From: Leptospira limi
Lineage (GTDB): Bacteria; Spirochaetota; Leptospiria; Leptospirales; Leptospiraceae
Reading direction: 5' to 3'
Length of the DNA stretch: 64,000 nt
NCBI RefSeq assembly: GCF_026151395.1
Contig: NZ_JAMQPV010000001.1
Location: 2,792,501-2,856,500 of the forward strand
The notes under the pieces were generated by a model. The model searched no databases. It was given only the letters and a program-made list of their open reading frames with translations, and was not told the origin of the DNA. Each line of letters begins with the position of its first letter. Position 1 is the stretch's first letter. This document shows positions 17,412-29,316 of this stretch, in pieces. A program made the translations under genes and the position numbers.

Positions 17412-20233
17412 TTTTCCTCACGGTAAACTTCAAAGTCATCTGGAGATGTCCCATCTGCATTCGTTTTTAACCAAAGGTATTCTCCTGTATTCACCGTTTT
17501 ACGAAAGTTTGATGGACTTTCCTTATGTCCGAAGGAAGAAATGAGGATGGGAACCCCATTATTTTTTTTTCTCAGTTGGAGGAATTCACCAGAAGAGATT
17601 CCATTTCCGATAGTCTGTGTTGTGACAACCGTGAACAATCGATCCGATTCTGAATGAAAGATCGGCAAATACCAATCTTTACCATCAGGATCTACTATCC
17701 AGGCACAACTGGAAGGTGGTAAAACGGTATCGTTTGTGATAAATCCTTTCCCATTTTTACCAATAGGAGATTCATTCGGAAACCGTGATTGGTAAGAAAC
17801 CAAATCATCCGTTGAAGTTTCATCTTCTATACTATACAAACTTAAATCCTCTGTGTTTCCAGAGCGATTGCATACGTAAACCCATTCATTCTGCGAAAGA
17901 AAAGGATTCGGATAAATAGCTTCAATTTGTATTGGTCCTTTTTTCTCCAAAAATCCAACTGGTTTGATAAGATTGGGATGTGTGAAATAAACATACATCT
18001 GTTCTTCGGGATGACCAAAGAGAAGATTCGTCAAATCTAAGTTAAACTGTAAACTAAACATCGGTATCACAGAAATTACCGATTTCTGTCTTTGGTTTCC
18101 AAAATAAATAGAACCAAGGTTTCCTAACGTTGAATTTGCCAAGAAACCTGCTTGGTCTTTTAATTTTACAATTTCCAAACTGGAAATTTTTTCAGAACCT
18201 GGACTCCTCCATAACCCTGGACAAGGAATCGAACTCACCATTGAGGATGAAAAAAGAATGGGTGTAATTTCGGGGTGAAGGGAACGAGAACCATCGTATG
18301 ATTTTTCTTTTAAGAGGGAATCATTCCAGACAGTTAAACGGTTGTTAAATGTATCTTTATCGGTATACAACAAAGATTTAAATGATTCACCAAAAAAACC
18401 AGTAGGTAAATGGTAAATATTTTCACCGTTACATAGATTTGGTTCGTAACCAAACGTTTCCGTTTTTCTGCCACTCTGCTTCCAATAGAAATAGTCTTTC
18501 TTTTCACTCGATTGAAAGAAACCAATGCCCTCTTCCCCTTCAAAGAATCCGAAATCAAGAAATGGATATGGGTTTTGTGCAAATTCTAATAGGGAACTGC
18601 CAATCATTTGTATTTGGTTTGTTTCATGTACACCTGGGCTAAGCTGAAATCCATAATTGAGTAATCTTGGATCACTCGTCATTCGGGGATGAGGGTATTC
18701 TTTCTCTTGGACAAGGATGGAAAAACGATTTTGGTTTCCTTTCCGGAGCAAATGGAAACGACTTGGATCAAACTGAAAGGAAATACTTTCTTCCGTTTTT
18801 CGATTTTGGATGAGAAAAGAAGGGATTTGGAACACTTGTTTGGGGATATAAAATGGTTTTTCTCGTTCTAAATGATTCCAACCTAACCAAAGTTCCCTCG
18901 TGAATAGGAATATTCCATTCTGTTTTAAAATTTCCTCTTTTGCTGAAAATGGATAAAGATTTCCATTCAAAATCCAATTTAAAGAAGATAAATCACAAGA
19001 ACTTCCTTCATTGCGAAATTCAAAATAAGCAGGGAAAGGGAAGTTTGGATCAGAATCATTTCCCGGATAAAATTCCGTGAGTTGGATTTGACTTGGAATA
19101 CACTGAGGGATTGTATTTGGTTCCATATTTTGTTCTAGGTTGTTAGGTAAACCAGGATTCCCACAAAAGGATGTTTCACTCTCCCATAGTTTTTTTTGGT
19201 CACGGCAAGAATTGGTTCTCCACTGTTTTGCAAAATATTCCCCTCCTTGGTGGAAATCAAACGAGGTATCATTCAAAATCGATTCCCCAAATCGGATGGT
19301 TTCCTTAGATCCCAGCTGTGATAAAAATTGTTTGGGAATGTATATTCCTTGGTATTTTGGATGGTCGGATAAGAGTAAAATTCCGTTGGGTAACATCACA
19401 CGGCTACGTTTTCGAAAGTCTTCCGATTGGAATGTGATTGTGACTCCATCCTTTTCCCTTTCGATTGTTTCCGCATAAGGACAAATGACCTTGTCTTTTG
19501 TGTTCTCCCATTCTAAATAACGTATGTAATCAGATTCGGAATGACGGAAGATCTCAGAGATGTTAGGTGAATCAATCTCACAATTGGAAATCCAGGTTTG
19601 GTTCTGGCTTAAGACTATATCGAGAACTTTCTCCACATGAGGGCAAGGAATTTCGAATACAATCGTTGGGGTTTGGTTTTCCGAAACAGAGAGCGAATAC
19701 GAACGGTAAACAACCTCACACTCTGTATTTGATTTTTGCAAAAAAATGGGATGAGGGATTGCAAAACTTTGGTATGTCACAAGGCCTGTTGAGAACACTT
19801 GTTCCTTCCACTCTAGAATAGGTATAATCTCCTTTCGTTTTTCTTTCCATTTCGCAAATGTCGTGAAGGAGAGATTCCATCCCTTGCCAGATTCTAAAAA
19901 AGTTGGATATTCTAATGTTTGATTTTTTAAGAGAGAAAACCCTGTTTTCCAACGTTTGGAACTCTCTTCATCCAGTTTGGAACAAATTCTGAATTTTGCA
20001 CCTAATTCTAGTTTGTATAAAGAGATAGGAATTGAATACACACAAAAAATCCCATTTTCATAATGGAATATTTCATTTGAATCTGGCAAACTGAGTGAAG
20101 AATCCTTCGTTCCATATTCAAAAAATAATTCAGGAATCTCTCCTAAAGAATCATCATAAAAATAAAACGGAGATTGGTTCTGTGAAGAACAAGAAACTAC
20201 GAAGATAATAAAGATGAGTAAACATTTTTTCAC
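17408..20233 (-). CDS. Large lipoprotein with two lamin-tail-like domains
   Basis: A 941-residue predicted lipoprotein (VVSC, Cys15). I see two separate sections that resemble the lamin-tail (LTD) fold: residues about 381-455 (QIQLTEFYPG, YFEFRNEGSSCDLSSLNW) and about 768-850 (IQIEAIYPNP, EWVYVCNRSG, LSLYSIEDE, CAWIVDP). LTD domains in secreted bacterial proteins often sit beside nucleases and phosphohydrolases. The rest is beta-rich and unrecognised, with many cysteines that may form disulphides. The start is GTG 20233 with AAGGAG seven bases upstream, but that site is base-paired in a hairpin (listed separately). It is the first gene of the three-gene cluster with the barrel and the phospholipase D lipoprotein. 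Confidence 0.68.
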   Translation of the reverse strand: MKKCLLIFIIFVVSCSSQNQSPFYFYDDSLGEIPELFFEYGTKDSSLSLPDSNEIFHYENGIFCVYSIPISLYKLELGAKFRICSKLDEESSKRWKTGFSLLKNQTLEYPTFLESGKGWNLSFTTFAKWKEKRKEIIPILEWKEQVFSTGLVTYQSFAIPHPIFLQKSNTECEVVYRSYSLSVSENQTPTIVFEIPCPHVEKVLDIVLSQNQTWISNCEIDSPNISEIFRHSESDYIRYLEWENTKDKVICPYAETIEREKDGVTITFQSEDFRKRSRVMLPNGILLLSDHPKYQGIYIPKQFLSQLGSKETIRFGESILNDTSFDFHQGGEYFAKQWRTNSCRDQKKLWESETSFCGNPGLPNNLEQNMEPNTIPQCIPSQIQLTEFYPGNDSDPNFPFPAYFEFRNEGSSCDLSSLNWILNGNLYPFSAKEEILKQNGIFLFTRELWLGWNHLEREKPFYIPKQVFQIPSFLIQNRKTEESISFQFDPSRFHLLRKGNQNRFSILVQEKEYPHPRMTSDPRLLNYGFQLSPGVHETNQIQMIGSSLLEFAQNPYPFLDFGFFEGEEGIGFFQSSEKKDYFYWKQSGRKTETFGYEPNLCNGENIYHLPTGFFGESFKSLLYTDKDTFNNRLTVWNDSLLKEKSYDGSRSLHPEITPILFSSSMVSSIPCPGLWRSPGSEKISSLEIVKLKDQAGFLANSTLGNLGSIYFGNQRQKSVISVIPMFSLQFNLDLTNLLFGHPEEQMYVYFTHPNLIKPVGFLEKKGPIQIEAIYPNPFLSQNEWVYVCNRSGNTEDLSLYSIEDETSTDDLVSYQSRFPNESPIGKNGKGFITNDTVLPPSSCAWIVDPDGKDWYLPIFHSESDRLFTVVTTQTIGNGISSGEFLQLRKKNNGVPILISSFGHKESPSNFRKTVNTGEYLWLKTNADGTSPDDFEVYREEN

Positions 20234-20264
20234 TTAACCACTCCTTGTCAAAGAAGGAGTTAAG
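20233..20264 (-). promoter_or_regulatory. Hairpin enclosing the ribosome binding site of the LTD lipoprotein
   Basis: On the minus-strand transcript the outer arms CTTAA (20264-20260) and TTAAG (20237-20233) and the inner arms CTCCTT (20259-20254) and AAGGAG (20246-20241) pair, with a loop of seven bases and a three-base bulge. The AAGGAG arm is the ribosome binding site of the GTG-start gene, and the last G of the outer arm is the first base of the start codon. This could hold back translation unless opened by temperature or a factor, or act as a weak terminator behind uvrC; there is no long U-tract. Confidence 0.5.
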
Positions 20265-20269
20265 AATCT

Positions 20270-22114
20270 TTATTTCGGTTCTATTTTTTTTAAAGATTGA
20301 ATGTTATTATAAATTTTTTCAGCAAGAACAGGACCTATGCCCTGTACATTTTCCAATTCTTCCTTTGTTGCATCAGTGACTTTCTTTTTCGATTGGAAAT
20401 ACATTAGGATATTTTTCCTTCTATTTGCTCCGATATCGGGGATATCATCCAAAATGGATTTGAGTGCTTTTTTCTTCCTTTGTAATCTTTGGAAGGTAAC
20501 ACCAAACCTGTGGGCTTCGTCTCTTACATTACGAAGGAGTCTCATCATGGGTGAATGGATATCAAAACTATAAGGGTGTTTTTCCCCTGGAAAATAAATC
20601 TCTTCTCGTTTTTTTGCAAGGCCTACCATTGGAATATGGCCTAGATCCAGAGCATTCGCCGCTTCTGCAGCACGTGATAATTGGGTAAGTCCTCCATCGA
20701 TCACAATCAAATCAGGGAGTGGTTCTTCTTCGTTCACCAAGTGGCTTAACCTTCTTGCAATCACTTCATGGATCATACCAGGATCGTTGATCCCATCATA
20801 ACCTCTCATCTTATAATGCCGATACCCGGATTTAAAAGGTTTTCCTTCCACAAACATGACACCACTGGCAACAGGGGAACTCCCTTGGAAATGAGAGATA
20901 TCATAACATTCAATTGTCCTAGGTAAAGTTGGTAAATTTAACTTTTCTTGTAACTCCTTCATGGCGACAGTTTGGTCACGAAGTTTTGTCGCAAGGATCC
21001 TTTCTGTTAAACTCAATTCCGCATTTTTTTCTGCTAGGCGAAGTAAGGATTTTTTCGGACCCATCTCAGGGAATTTTAATTTAATGGATGTTCCGTATTT
21101 CTCCAGAATTGTTTCTAAAAATACATCGTGATTGCCTTTTGCCGAAGTTGGTAAGTACACAACACTTGGCAATATAGTGACGTTTAGATAATAATCACGT
21201 AGGAAAGAATTAAAAGCTTCTTCATCATCTGAAAAAGAAAGTCCTGTTAATGGGAAAGATTTTTTACCTTCTAACCTACCTCCTCTCACTTCGAGGATGA
21301 CAATCTGACCTTCATCATCTCTTTTGCTAATCCCTAAAATATCTTCATCTCCACCATCTAAACTGACAACAGTTTGTTTTTCTCGAATTTGATTGATTTT
21401 TTCAATCCTTTGTTTGAGAAATCCTGCTCGCTCATATTCCATTTTGGTCGAAGCATCTAACATCGCAGATTTTAAATCCGCAACAAGGCGATCTTTTTTA
21501 CCTTCTAAAAACCGAAGGATTTCATCCACTAACTCGGCATAGGTTTCTTTTGTGATATTTCCTTGGCAAGGACCAAGGCAACGTCCCATATGAAAATTAA
21601 GGCATGGCCTTTGTGGTTTTGAAAGAGGAAGTTTTAATTTCGTTTTCCTAACAGGAAAAATGCGATGGATAAGCTCTAACGTATCCCTTGCTGCTTTGAC
21701 ATCCGTAAATGGTCCAAAGTATCTGTCTCCATTGTCTTTTACCTTCCTTGTCAAAAAGACCATTGGATAGTCTTCACTTGTGGAGACACATAAGAAGGGA
21801 TATTTTTTATCATCCTTTAACCTAACATTGAACTTAGGGTTGTATTTTTTGATGAGTGTCGCTTCGAGTAATAAGGCTTCTTTTTCTGTTCTTGTTGCAA
21901 TCCAATCTAAATCATACAATTCTACATAAAGTGCTCTTGTTTTTCTGTCTTTTTGGTTGGGATTGAGATAGGACCTAACTCGTGATTGGAGTTTCAGGGC
22001 TTTTCCCACATAGATTACTTGCCCCAATTGGTTTTTCCAAAGATAACACCCTGGTAAACTGCCTAAGTTTTTTATTTTTTCTTGGATGGTTTTGAGTATC
22101 AGGGCATCTTTCAT
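20270..22114 (-). CDS. uvrC: Excinuclease ABC subunit C
   Basis: A 614-residue nucleotide excision repair nuclease that cuts both sides of a DNA lesion after UvrAB recognises it. Residues 15-95 are the GIY-YIG domain for the 3' cut ([20 protein letters not shown] with conserved Arg and a Glu downstream). A cysteine cluster region [15 protein letters not shown] follows. Residues about 200-240 contain the UVR UvrB-binding helix pair. The RNase H-like 5'-nuclease domain starts near [11 protein letters not shown] and continues with DLIVIDGG, and two helix-hairpin-helix motifs are visible at the end ([13 protein letters not shown] and [12 protein letters not shown]). Length and all domains are normal. 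It diverges from the chemoreceptor gene. Confidence 0.97.
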   Translation of the reverse strand: MKDALILKTIQEKIKNLGSLPGCYLWKNQLGQVIYVGKALKLQSRVRSYLNPNQKDRKTRALYVELYDLDWIATRTEKEALLLEATLIKKYNPKFNVRLKDDKKYPFLCVSTSEDYPMVFLTRKVKDNGDRYFGPFTDVKAARDTLELIHRIFPVRKTKLKLPLSKPQRPCLNFHMGRCLGPCQGNITKETYAELVDEILRFLEGKKDRLVADLKSAMLDASTKMEYERAGFLKQRIEKINQIREKQTVVSLDGGDEDILGISKRDDEGQIVILEVRGGRLEGKKSFPLTGLSFSDDEEAFNSFLRDYYLNVTILPSVVYLPTSAKGNHDVFLETILEKYGTSIKLKFPEMGPKKSLLRLAEKNAELSLTERILATKLRDQTVAMKELQEKLNLPTLPRTIECYDISHFQGSSPVASGVMFVEGKPFKSGYRHYKMRGYDGINDPGMIHEVIARRLSHLVNEEEPLPDLIVIDGGLTQLSRAAEAANALDLGHIPMVGLAKKREEIYFPGEKHPYSFDIHSPMMRLLRNVRDEAHRFGVTFQRLQRKKKALKSILDDIPDIGANRRKNILMYFQSKKKVTDATKEELENVQGIGPVLAEKIYNNIQSLKKIEPK

Positions 22115-22174
22115 AAAGAGGAACCGTCGGGAATTTTACGTTTACAATTCTTAGACAATCTGTATCCCTAGGGT

Positions 22175-24685
22175 ATGGACATACGGAAAATGATCAAATT
22201 TATAATTTTTGGTCTTGAAGGATTTAACTATTTAATTGGATTCCCGATTTTACTGTCATATATTTATTTTTTCACACAATGGACCAGTGAAGAACTTCAA
22301 ATCATTCTAATTTCTACCGCAGTTGTTGTCTTTTTCATTATAAGTTTTGCTATTTCTTTTTATTGGATACGTTTTTCACCCGTTTACAGAATTTTCAATG
22401 GAACCGCTTCCAACAAAGACAACCACAAAGCTTACTTTTGGCTCGATCATTTAGAAAAAGTCTCGATGATCGATGTCATCGTCCGTTATTCCGTTGGGTA
22501 TCTTTTTGTTCTCGGTGCCCTTCTCTTTTACCAAAAAACCAAAAATTTTGTTCTACTCAGTGAACTTGCCATAGGACTTGGCATGACAGTCGCCTTTACG
22601 ATTTTGTTCCAATCAATTTTTATTGGATATGTAGAAACAAAATTTAACACAAAAGGAATTTTACTTTCCATTCGGTTAGATAAAAACTCGAGGATCAATA
22701 CAAGAAAGTTATCGAGGAATTTAGGTTTCCAAACTGTACTTTCGTTTTTAGCAGCAATTTTATTACTTTTTATCATCAACTACCGCATGAACTTCAAACA
22801 AGAGTTAGATCTTGTGAACTCAAGTATGCAACAATCCGTAATGGATTCGGAATCCCTCATGCGCCTCACTTTAGTTGATTTTCGTGATCGCCTTACCCTT
22901 TCTATTTTTACAGAGAACAAACTAAAAGATCAAATTGTGAAACGCAATTTGAATGGAATTCGAAATGTCCTAAACGAAATCCAATTAAAAAGTACAAACC
23001 ATGCAGTTGAGGCATTGTTTTATTATAAACCTGATGATGGAATTTTTATCTCAACCAATGAATATGATCGCTCCAAAACCGGATCCATTTTTTACATTGA
23101 AGATGGAAACTTGGCAAGGCAAGGGCCAGTCAGACATACAAGCATTCGTTCCAAAATTTCAGGAGATATTGTTTCCCCTTACACCTTACCTGTCTACGAA
23201 AACAACCAATTCCAAGGTTATGTAGGTGGATTTCTGAACATAGGCAAATTATCTAGTTTTATCTTAGGAAATTTAAAAATTGGAACATCAGGAAAAGTTG
23301 GATTTTTTGATGGTGACGGAACCATAGTTTATTTCACGGACAAACGAGACATAGGCAATAACGCCAAATCAATGTTAGTTTTTGATACTCCGTTCAAAAC
23401 TAATGAAGCACTTGGGTTTATTGATTCCACAGAAGATGGAACTCAAAAAAGAATCTTTTTTGTTAAAAACCCTGAGTTCAATTATCTCATCTACTGCATT
23501 TTTGAAAATTCTGAATTGTATGAAAAAACATTAACAAGCCTTATGATGACACTTGGGATATCGATTTTGGTTGTTGTCATTATCGGAATTGTAACAGTAC
23601 TTGTGATTGAATCCAAATTAAAACCATTAGAGCGCATCAAAGTACGCATCAGTGAAATGGTAAAAGGAAATCTAAAGTCCGATTTTTATGACCCGAGCCG
23701 AGATGAAATTGGAAGTATGGCAAATGCTATGTTTGAATTCCAATCCAAACTCCGCCAAATTGTTAACCAAACACAATCGGTTTCCAATGAACTTACCAAT
23801 ACAAGTTCCGATATTTACGAATCCATGTTAACCCTTTCGGATGCCGCACAAAACCAAGCAGCTAGTAGCGAAGAAATTTCTGCTTCCATTGAAGAAATCA
23901 CTGCCGGGATTGAAAGTGTAGCACAACGTACGGAAACCCAATCCTTTACCTTGGTTTCTCTCATGAAAAAGATGACGGAACTCAACCAAGTTGTTTCCGA
24001 AATTGATAAAAAATTCCAGATTGCAGACGTACGAGTAGAAGAAATCACAAAGGATGCCAAAAAAGGGGAATCATCTCTTGGCGAGATGAAACTTTCCATG
24101 GATAAAATTTATGAGTCATCTTCTGAGATGACAAATGTAGTAGAGATCATCCATACCATTTCCGAACAAATCAATTTACTGGCTCTAAATGCAGCCATTG
24201 AAGCTGCTAGGGCTGGTGCCAGTGGGCGCGGGTTTGCCGTCGTTGCCGATGAGATTTCAAAACTTGCTGACAAAACAGCAAAATCCATCGAAGACATCGA
24301 AGAACTCATCAAACAGAATGAAGTCGAAATCAGCCAAGGCCAAGAAAAAATTGACCAATCCATTTCGATCTTGAGTAAAACCATTACTGGTGTGAATTCG
24401 ATCAACCAAATGACAAAAGAAATCCGCATGGTAGTCCAAAAACAAATTGAGACCAACGAAGAGGTTAACGAAGGTGTGTCTCAAATCCGAGAACTTTCTG
24501 AAATGATCCGAGAAGCAACAGAAGAACAAAAAACAGCGATGATGGAAATTTCACGTTCCATTGCCGAAATCAATAACCATGCTCAAACCACAGCGGTTTC
24601 CAGTGACGGCACAAAATCCAATTCACAAAACATGAACCAACTAACAGAAAGTTTACGAAAAGAGATCAATTATTTCCATGTCTAA
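22175..24685 (+). CDS. Methyl-accepting chemotaxis protein with multi-helix N-terminus
   Basis: An 836-residue chemoreceptor. Five hydrophobic helices lie in the first 205 residues, then a periplasmic sensor of about 240 residues (dCache-like by length, and with [16 protein letters not shown]), a further membrane helix near residues 452-478, a HAMP linker ([21 protein letters not shown]) and the cytoplasmic coiled coil. The tip contains the strongly conserved [15 protein letters not shown] and [15 protein letters not shown]. It signals to CheA/CheW to control the periplasmic flagella. The several extra N-terminal helices are more than the usual two. ATG 22175 or ATG 22190 could be the start. 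The end overlaps the next gene by eight bases. Confidence 0.93.
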   Translation: MDIRKMIKFIIFGLEGFNYLIGFPILLSYIYFFTQWTSEELQIILISTAVVVFFIISFAISFYWIRFSPVYRIFNGTASNKDNHKAYFWLDHLEKVSMIDVIVRYSVGYLFVLGALLFYQKTKNFVLLSELAIGLGMTVAFTILFQSIFIGYVETKFNTKGILLSIRLDKNSRINTRKLSRNLGFQTVLSFLAAILLLFIINYRMNFKQELDLVNSSMQQSVMDSESLMRLTLVDFRDRLTLSIFTENKLKDQIVKRNLNGIRNVLNEIQLKSTNHAVEALFYYKPDDGIFISTNEYDRSKTGSIFYIEDGNLARQGPVRHTSIRSKISGDIVSPYTLPVYENNQFQGYVGGFLNIGKLSSFILGNLKIGTSGKVGFFDGDGTIVYFTDKRDIGNNAKSMLVFDTPFKTNEALGFIDSTEDGTQKRIFFVKNPEFNYLIYCIFENSELYEKTLTSLMMTLGISILVVVIIGIVTVLVIESKLKPLERIKVRISEMVKGNLKSDFYDPSRDEIGSMANAMFEFQSKLRQIVNQTQSVSNELTNTSSDIYESMLTLSDAAQNQAASSEEISASIEEITAGIESVAQRTETQSFTLVSLMKKMTELNQVVSEIDKKFQIADVRVEEITKDAKKGESSLGEMKLSMDKIYESSSEMTNVVEIIHTISEQINLLALNAAIEAARAGASGRGFAVVADEISKLADKTAKSIEDIEELIKQNEVEISQGQEKIDQSISILSKTITGVNSINQMTKEIRMVVQKQIETNEEVNEGVSQIRELSEMIREATEEQKTAMMEISRSIAEINNHAQTTAVSSDGTKSNSQNMNQLTESLRKEINYFHV

Positions 24686-25208
24686 GCCAAAAAATAAAGT
24701 CCCACTCAAAACAAAACTCATTGTGATTTTACTTCCGATGGGAATCGGTCTCGTCTCTGCTTTGTTTGTGAAGTACAAGGTTCTCCTTCCTGTCGCCATT
24801 CCCAATTCCTATATGGAACCTACTTTGAAAAAAGGGGACACCGCTTACTTCAATCGTTTTTACCGTAAAAGCCAACTGGGAATTGGAGATGTGGTCATAG
24901 CCACTTCCCCACTTGACCCGAATGCAACCATCATTGCGAGGATCATTGGCAAACCTGGAGATTCCATTTCCATCCAAAAACGAATGGTTTTTCGGAATGG
25001 GACCATCTTAGATCCCACCATGTTTCCTGAAGCAAGTACACAATCGATCTCTCTCATCCCAGCAGGGAAAACGGAACATGATGATATGAACCCAGTGACA
25101 GTTCCTGAAAAACATTTCTTTTTACTCACTGACAATCGCGAATTAGGAGTGGATTCGAGAACCCTCGGCACCATCCAAGAATCCCAAATTATTGCTGTTA
25201 TGTGGTGA
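24678..25208 (+). CDS. Signal peptidase I-like protein lacking the catalytic dyad
   Basis: A 176-residue protein with one N-terminal membrane helix and the S26 signal peptidase fold. In normal enzymes box B reads P-S-x-S-M-x-P-T with the Ser just before Met as nucleophile, and box D has K-R-x-x-G-x-P-G-D with the Lys as general base. Here box B is PNSYMEPTL, so Tyr45 replaces the nucleophile, and box D is ARIIGKPGD, so Ala87 replaces the Lys. Box C (GDVVIA, residues 70-75) and box E ([11 protein letters not shown]) are otherwise kept. The chain is also short. I infer that it cannot cleave signal peptides and is a pseudoenzyme with a binding or regulatory role. The start overlaps the chemoreceptor stop by eight bases. 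Confidence 0.85.
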   Translation: MSKPKNKVPLKTKLIVILLPMGIGLVSALFVKYKVLLPVAIPNSYMEPTLKKGDTAYFNRFYRKSQLGIGDVVIATSPLDPNATIIARIIGKPGDSISIQKRMVFRNGTILDPTMFPEASTQSISLIPAGKTEHDDMNPVTVPEKHFFLLTDNRELGVDSRTLGTIQESQIIAVMW

Positions 25209-25233
25209 TTTTTGCCTGTAAAATGGCAAAAAT
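25208..25233. repeat. Perfect inverted repeat after the signal peptidase-like gene
   Basis: Arms ATTTTTGCC (25208-25216) and GGCAAAAAT (25225-25233), nine bases, enclose an eight-base loop starting exactly at the stop codon. No run of T follows, so it is a poor standard terminator, but it could mark the boundary with the gap operon. Bases 25234-25394 carry the likely promoter region of gap, in which I find no unambiguous -35/-10 pair. Confidence 0.5.
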
Positions 25234-25346
25234 TCGTACAATCCGGGTGTTTGGGTTTTCCATCAAAAATGTCAATTTCTAGCTTTTCGTTTGCTCCTAT
25301 GCCCTTTAAAATGAGTGACATAGACCCCGAACTCGAAATTCTGTAA

Positions 25347-26402
<1,056 letters not shown>

Positions 26403-26403
26403 G

Positions 26404-27594
26404 ATGAAATTACCTCTTCTCGAAGAACAAAATCTAAAAGGAAAACGAGTCTTTGTTCGTGTGGACTTCAATGTCCCTGTGGAAAACGGAATCGCCACGG
26501 ACAAAACTCGGATTGAAAAAACCCTCCCTACTTTGGAATTACTCATTTCCAAAGGAGCAAAGATCATTTTGGGAAGCCATTTGGGCCGACCAAAAGGTGG
26601 ACCGGAACCAAAATATTCCATGAAACCTGTGTTTGATGTTTTATCTACACTCGTAAAAACCAAAGTCAGTTTCTCAGAAGCTGTGATTGGGGCTCCTGTT
26701 GTGAAGTTATCAAATGAACTTGGGGAAGGTGAAATTTTACTTTTAGAAAACCTTCGTTTCCATAAGGAAGAAGAGGCAAATGATGCCGGTTTCTGTAAGG
26801 AACTGGCAAAACTCGCTGACGTATATGTCAACGATGCATTCGGAACCGCACATAGAGCCCACGCTTCGACAGAAGGTGTGGCTCATCTTCTTCCTGCCTT
26901 TGCAGGACTTCTGATGCGGAAAGAAATTGAAGTATTAAGTGGGCTTCTTGCAAGACCAGAACGTCCATTTGTGGCGATCGTTGGTGGATCAAAAGTCAGT
27001 TCCAAATTCGCAATTTTAAAAAACCTTCTCGAAAAAGTGGACCACCTCCTCATCGGGGGCGGTATGGCATATACCTTTCTCAAATCCAGAGCTGTACCTG
27101 TGGGTAAATCCCTTGTAGAACCTGAATTTGAATCCCAAGCCTTCCAACTCATTGACCGTGCAGGTGTACAAGGAGTTGACCTCCAAATCCCTGTGGACCA
27201 CATCATTGCTGACAATTTTGATCCCAATGCAAAAACCAAGTCTGTGGACAAAATGGGGATTTTGGACGGATGGATGGGAATGGACATCGGGCCAAAAACC
27301 ATCGACAATTATGTAAAAGCCATCAAAGAAGCAAAGACCATCTTATGGAACGGACCGATGGGTGTGTTTGAAATGGATAAGTTCTCCAAAGGAACGATTG
27401 AAATTGCAAAAGCCATTAGTAAATCCAAAGCAAAAACCGTTGTGGGTGGTGGAGACTCCATCGCTGCGGTGAATAAAGCAGGGGTTGCTGATAAAATCAC
27501 TCATATCTCCACTGGTGGTGGTGCTTCCTTAGAATTTTTGGAAGGACGCACTCTCCCAGGAGTTCAATGTTTACTCCCAAAGGAAGATAAATAA
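26404..27594 (+). CDS. pgk: Phosphoglycerate kinase
   Basis: A 396-residue enzyme that makes ATP from 1,3-bisphosphoglycerate. Conserved phrases are [12 protein letters not shown] (residues about 14-25), GSHLGRPKG at the substrate site, [14 protein letters not shown], and in the C-terminal domain [20 protein letters not shown] and GGGDS at the nucleotide site. The reading frame extends upstream into gap in a different frame, but the true start is ATG 26404, which matches the family's N-terminus and lies one base after the gap stop. Confidence 0.97.
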   Translation: MKLPLLEEQNLKGKRVFVRVDFNVPVENGIATDKTRIEKTLPTLELLISKGAKIILGSHLGRPKGGPEPKYSMKPVFDVLSTLVKTKVSFSEAVIGAPVVKLSNELGEGEILLLENLRFHKEEEANDAGFCKELAKLADVYVNDAFGTAHRAHASTEGVAHLLPAFAGLLMRKEIEVLSGLLARPERPFVAIVGGSKVSSKFAILKNLLEKVDHLLIGGGMAYTFLKSRAVPVGKSLVEPEFESQAFQLIDRAGVQGVDLQIPVDHIIADNFDPNAKTKSVDKMGILDGWMGMDIGPKTIDNYVKAIKEAKTILWNGPMGVFEMDKFSKGTIEIAKAISKSKAKTVVGGGDSIAAVNKAGVADKITHISTGGGASLEFLEGRTLPGVQCLLPKEDK

Positions 27595-27595
27595 G

Positions 27596-28345
27596 ATGAG
27601 AAAGAAAATCATAGCCGGAAACTGGAAGATGAATCTGACTCTTTCTGAGGCGAAAACCATCACGTCTGGTCTCAAAGTTGCCAGTGATTCTTCTTCCTTT
27701 GAAGTGATGGTGTTCCCAAGTGCTCTCCATTTGGAATCGGTTTCTTCCCTCGCCAATGGATCCAAACTCATCGTTGGGGCACAAAATGCATACCAATCAG
27801 GTCTTACTGCCATGACGGGAGAAATTTCGCCTGTGCAACTCGCAGAACTCGGGATCAAAACTGTCCTTGTTGGCCATTCCGAAAGAAGACAATTCCTCGG
27901 AGAAACATCAGAGTTTGACAATGCAAAGATTTCCTACTTTTTAAAAGCAGGACTTCGTGTTGTCTACTGTGTGGGTGAAACTTGGGCTGAAAGAGAAAAA
28001 GGCCAAACTTTCTCTGTGTTAGAAGACCAAATCAAAAAAGGTCTCAAAGACATTACAAGTGACCTCTTTTCCAATCTTGTCATCGCATACGAACCTGTTT
28101 GGGCGATTGGAACTGGAAAAGTGGCAACTCCCGCGGAAGCAGAAGAAGCTCATGCATTTATCCGTAAAGAAATTGGCAAACTCTTTGTGGGTGCAGACTA
28201 CGTGGCTGAAAACATCCAAATTCTTTATGGTGGATCTGTGAAACCAGATAACATCAAAGAACTTCTCGCCAAACCAAACATTGACGGTGGCCTTGTGGGT
28301 GGAGCCAGTCAAAAATTAGAATCATTTTTAGGACTTTTAAAATAA
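27596..28345 (+). CDS. tpiA: Triosephosphate isomerase
   Basis: A 249-residue TIM barrel that interconverts dihydroxyacetone phosphate and glyceraldehyde 3-phosphate. The catalytic triad is visible: Lys in AGNWKMN (residues 7-13), His in VGHSERR (about 95), and Glu in AYEPVWAIGTG (about 166). The C-terminal phosphate-binding segments YGGSVKPDN and GLVGGAS are intact. It starts one base after the pgk stop and ends nine bases before secG. Confidence 0.97.
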   Translation: MRKKIIAGNWKMNLTLSEAKTITSGLKVASDSSSFEVMVFPSALHLESVSSLANGSKLIVGAQNAYQSGLTAMTGEISPVQLAELGIKTVLVGHSERRQFLGETSEFDNAKISYFLKAGLRVVYCVGETWAEREKGQTFSVLEDQIKKGLKDITSDLFSNLVIAYEPVWAIGTGKVATPAEAEEAHAFIRKEIGKLFVGADYVAENIQILYGGSVKPDNIKELLAKPNIDGGLVGGASQKLESFLGLLK

Positions 28346-28354
28346 GGAAATTAT

Positions 28355-28687
28355 ATGGGATTTTTTGCAGGAACCATTCTCACTCTATTTGTTTTACTTT
28401 CACTTTTCCTCATCCTTCTTGTGATGATCCAAACGGGAAAAGGTGGAAGTGCGGGAATGCTTGGCGGATCAACCGCTAGCCAATCCGTGTTTGGAGCTTC
28501 AACAGCTGACGTGATGACAAAAACAACAAGAGTTGCGGCAATTTTGTTTATTGTTTTATCACTTGCTCTTTCCTTTGTTTTTGCAAAGAAAGATGAAGTA
28601 TTGGTACCAGATGTGGAACCAAGTTTGGAAACTCCGGTAGAAACTGATGGAACAACTCCCGAAGTTCCGGCACCTAGCACTCCTTAG
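28355..28687 (+). CDS. secG: Preprotein translocase subunit SecG
   Basis: A 110-residue membrane protein of the SecYEG channel. It has two membrane helices (about residues 3-24 and 54-74) joined by the SecG cytoplasmic motif [27 protein letters not shown]. An acidic, Pro/Thr-rich tail of about 30 residues after the second helix is longer than usual. The tpiA-secG order is widely found in bacteria. Its end overlaps the next gene by 41 bases. Confidence 0.93.
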   Translation: MGFFAGTILTLFVLLSLFLILLVMIQTGKGGSAGMLGGSTASQSVFGASTADVMTKTTRVAAILFIVLSLALSFVFAKKDEVLVPDVEPSLETPVETDGTTPEVPAPSTP

Positions 28688-29315
28688 TCTTTTTTTACTG
28701 AGTGTCGGTCTCTTCGCTGAGGTCGACATTACCGAAAAAGAAAACCGATTAGACAAGGAAATCCTTAGCCTTTACCGAGACATCGCCAAGGCTAGGGAAC
28801 TTTTGTCCTACGAACAACTTTCGTCTTTACCAGCCAATACCACCATTCAATTCATTGGATCTTATCCAAATCGAACAGGTATCCGGATTCGTAAGTTCAA
28901 AGTCGATCCAGACCCTCAGAACAAAAACCGAATCAAACATTCGGAAGAAAAATCTATCCTACTTGAATTTAATGGATCCGTTCTATCCAAAGTAGAAATC
29001 CAAATCACTTCAGAAGACACGGAAATCGAACAAAAAACGAGAACAAAAATTACTGATTCTACCCCACTTGATGAATCCGTAAATGATATGGTCATCCAAT
29101 TCTCAGGTCTTGATGGATCAGAAAGTTTCCCACTTTCCTCTCTCAGAAATGATTCCATTAAACAGGAAAGGAATGATTTCAAAAAAGATTTTTATATCAA
29201 ATTTTTATTAGATTTCCATAGCCAACTCATCTCGATTAGTGCACTCCAGAAAACAAACGGAAACCAAAGCCAAAAGAAAATGTTCAAACAATTGAACCAA
29301 TCACTGGGATACTAA
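28647..29315 (+). CDS. Secreted protein of unknown function
   Basis: A 222-residue protein with a signal peptide (residues 8-24, cut near LFAEV). The mature part begins with a charged helix ([23 protein letters not shown]), then a beta section, then helices with a basic tail. No recognisable family. The ATG at 28647 lies inside secG in another frame, giving a 41-base overlap, and has only a weak ribosome site, but no better start precedes the signal peptide. It is followed by the histidine kinase one base later, so it may be part of that signalling unit (inference). Confidence 0.65.
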   Translation: MEQLPKFRHLALLSLFLLSVGLFAEVDITEKENRLDKEILSLYRDIAKARELLSYEQLSSLPANTTIQFIGSYPNRTGIRIRKFKVDPDPQNKNRIKHSEEKSILLEFNGSVLSKVEIQITSEDTEIEQKTRTKITDSTPLDESVNDMVIQFSGLDGSESFPLSSLRNDSIKQERNDFKKDFYIKFLLDFHSQLISISALQKTNGNQSQKKMFKQLNQSLGY

Positions 29316-29316
29316 T

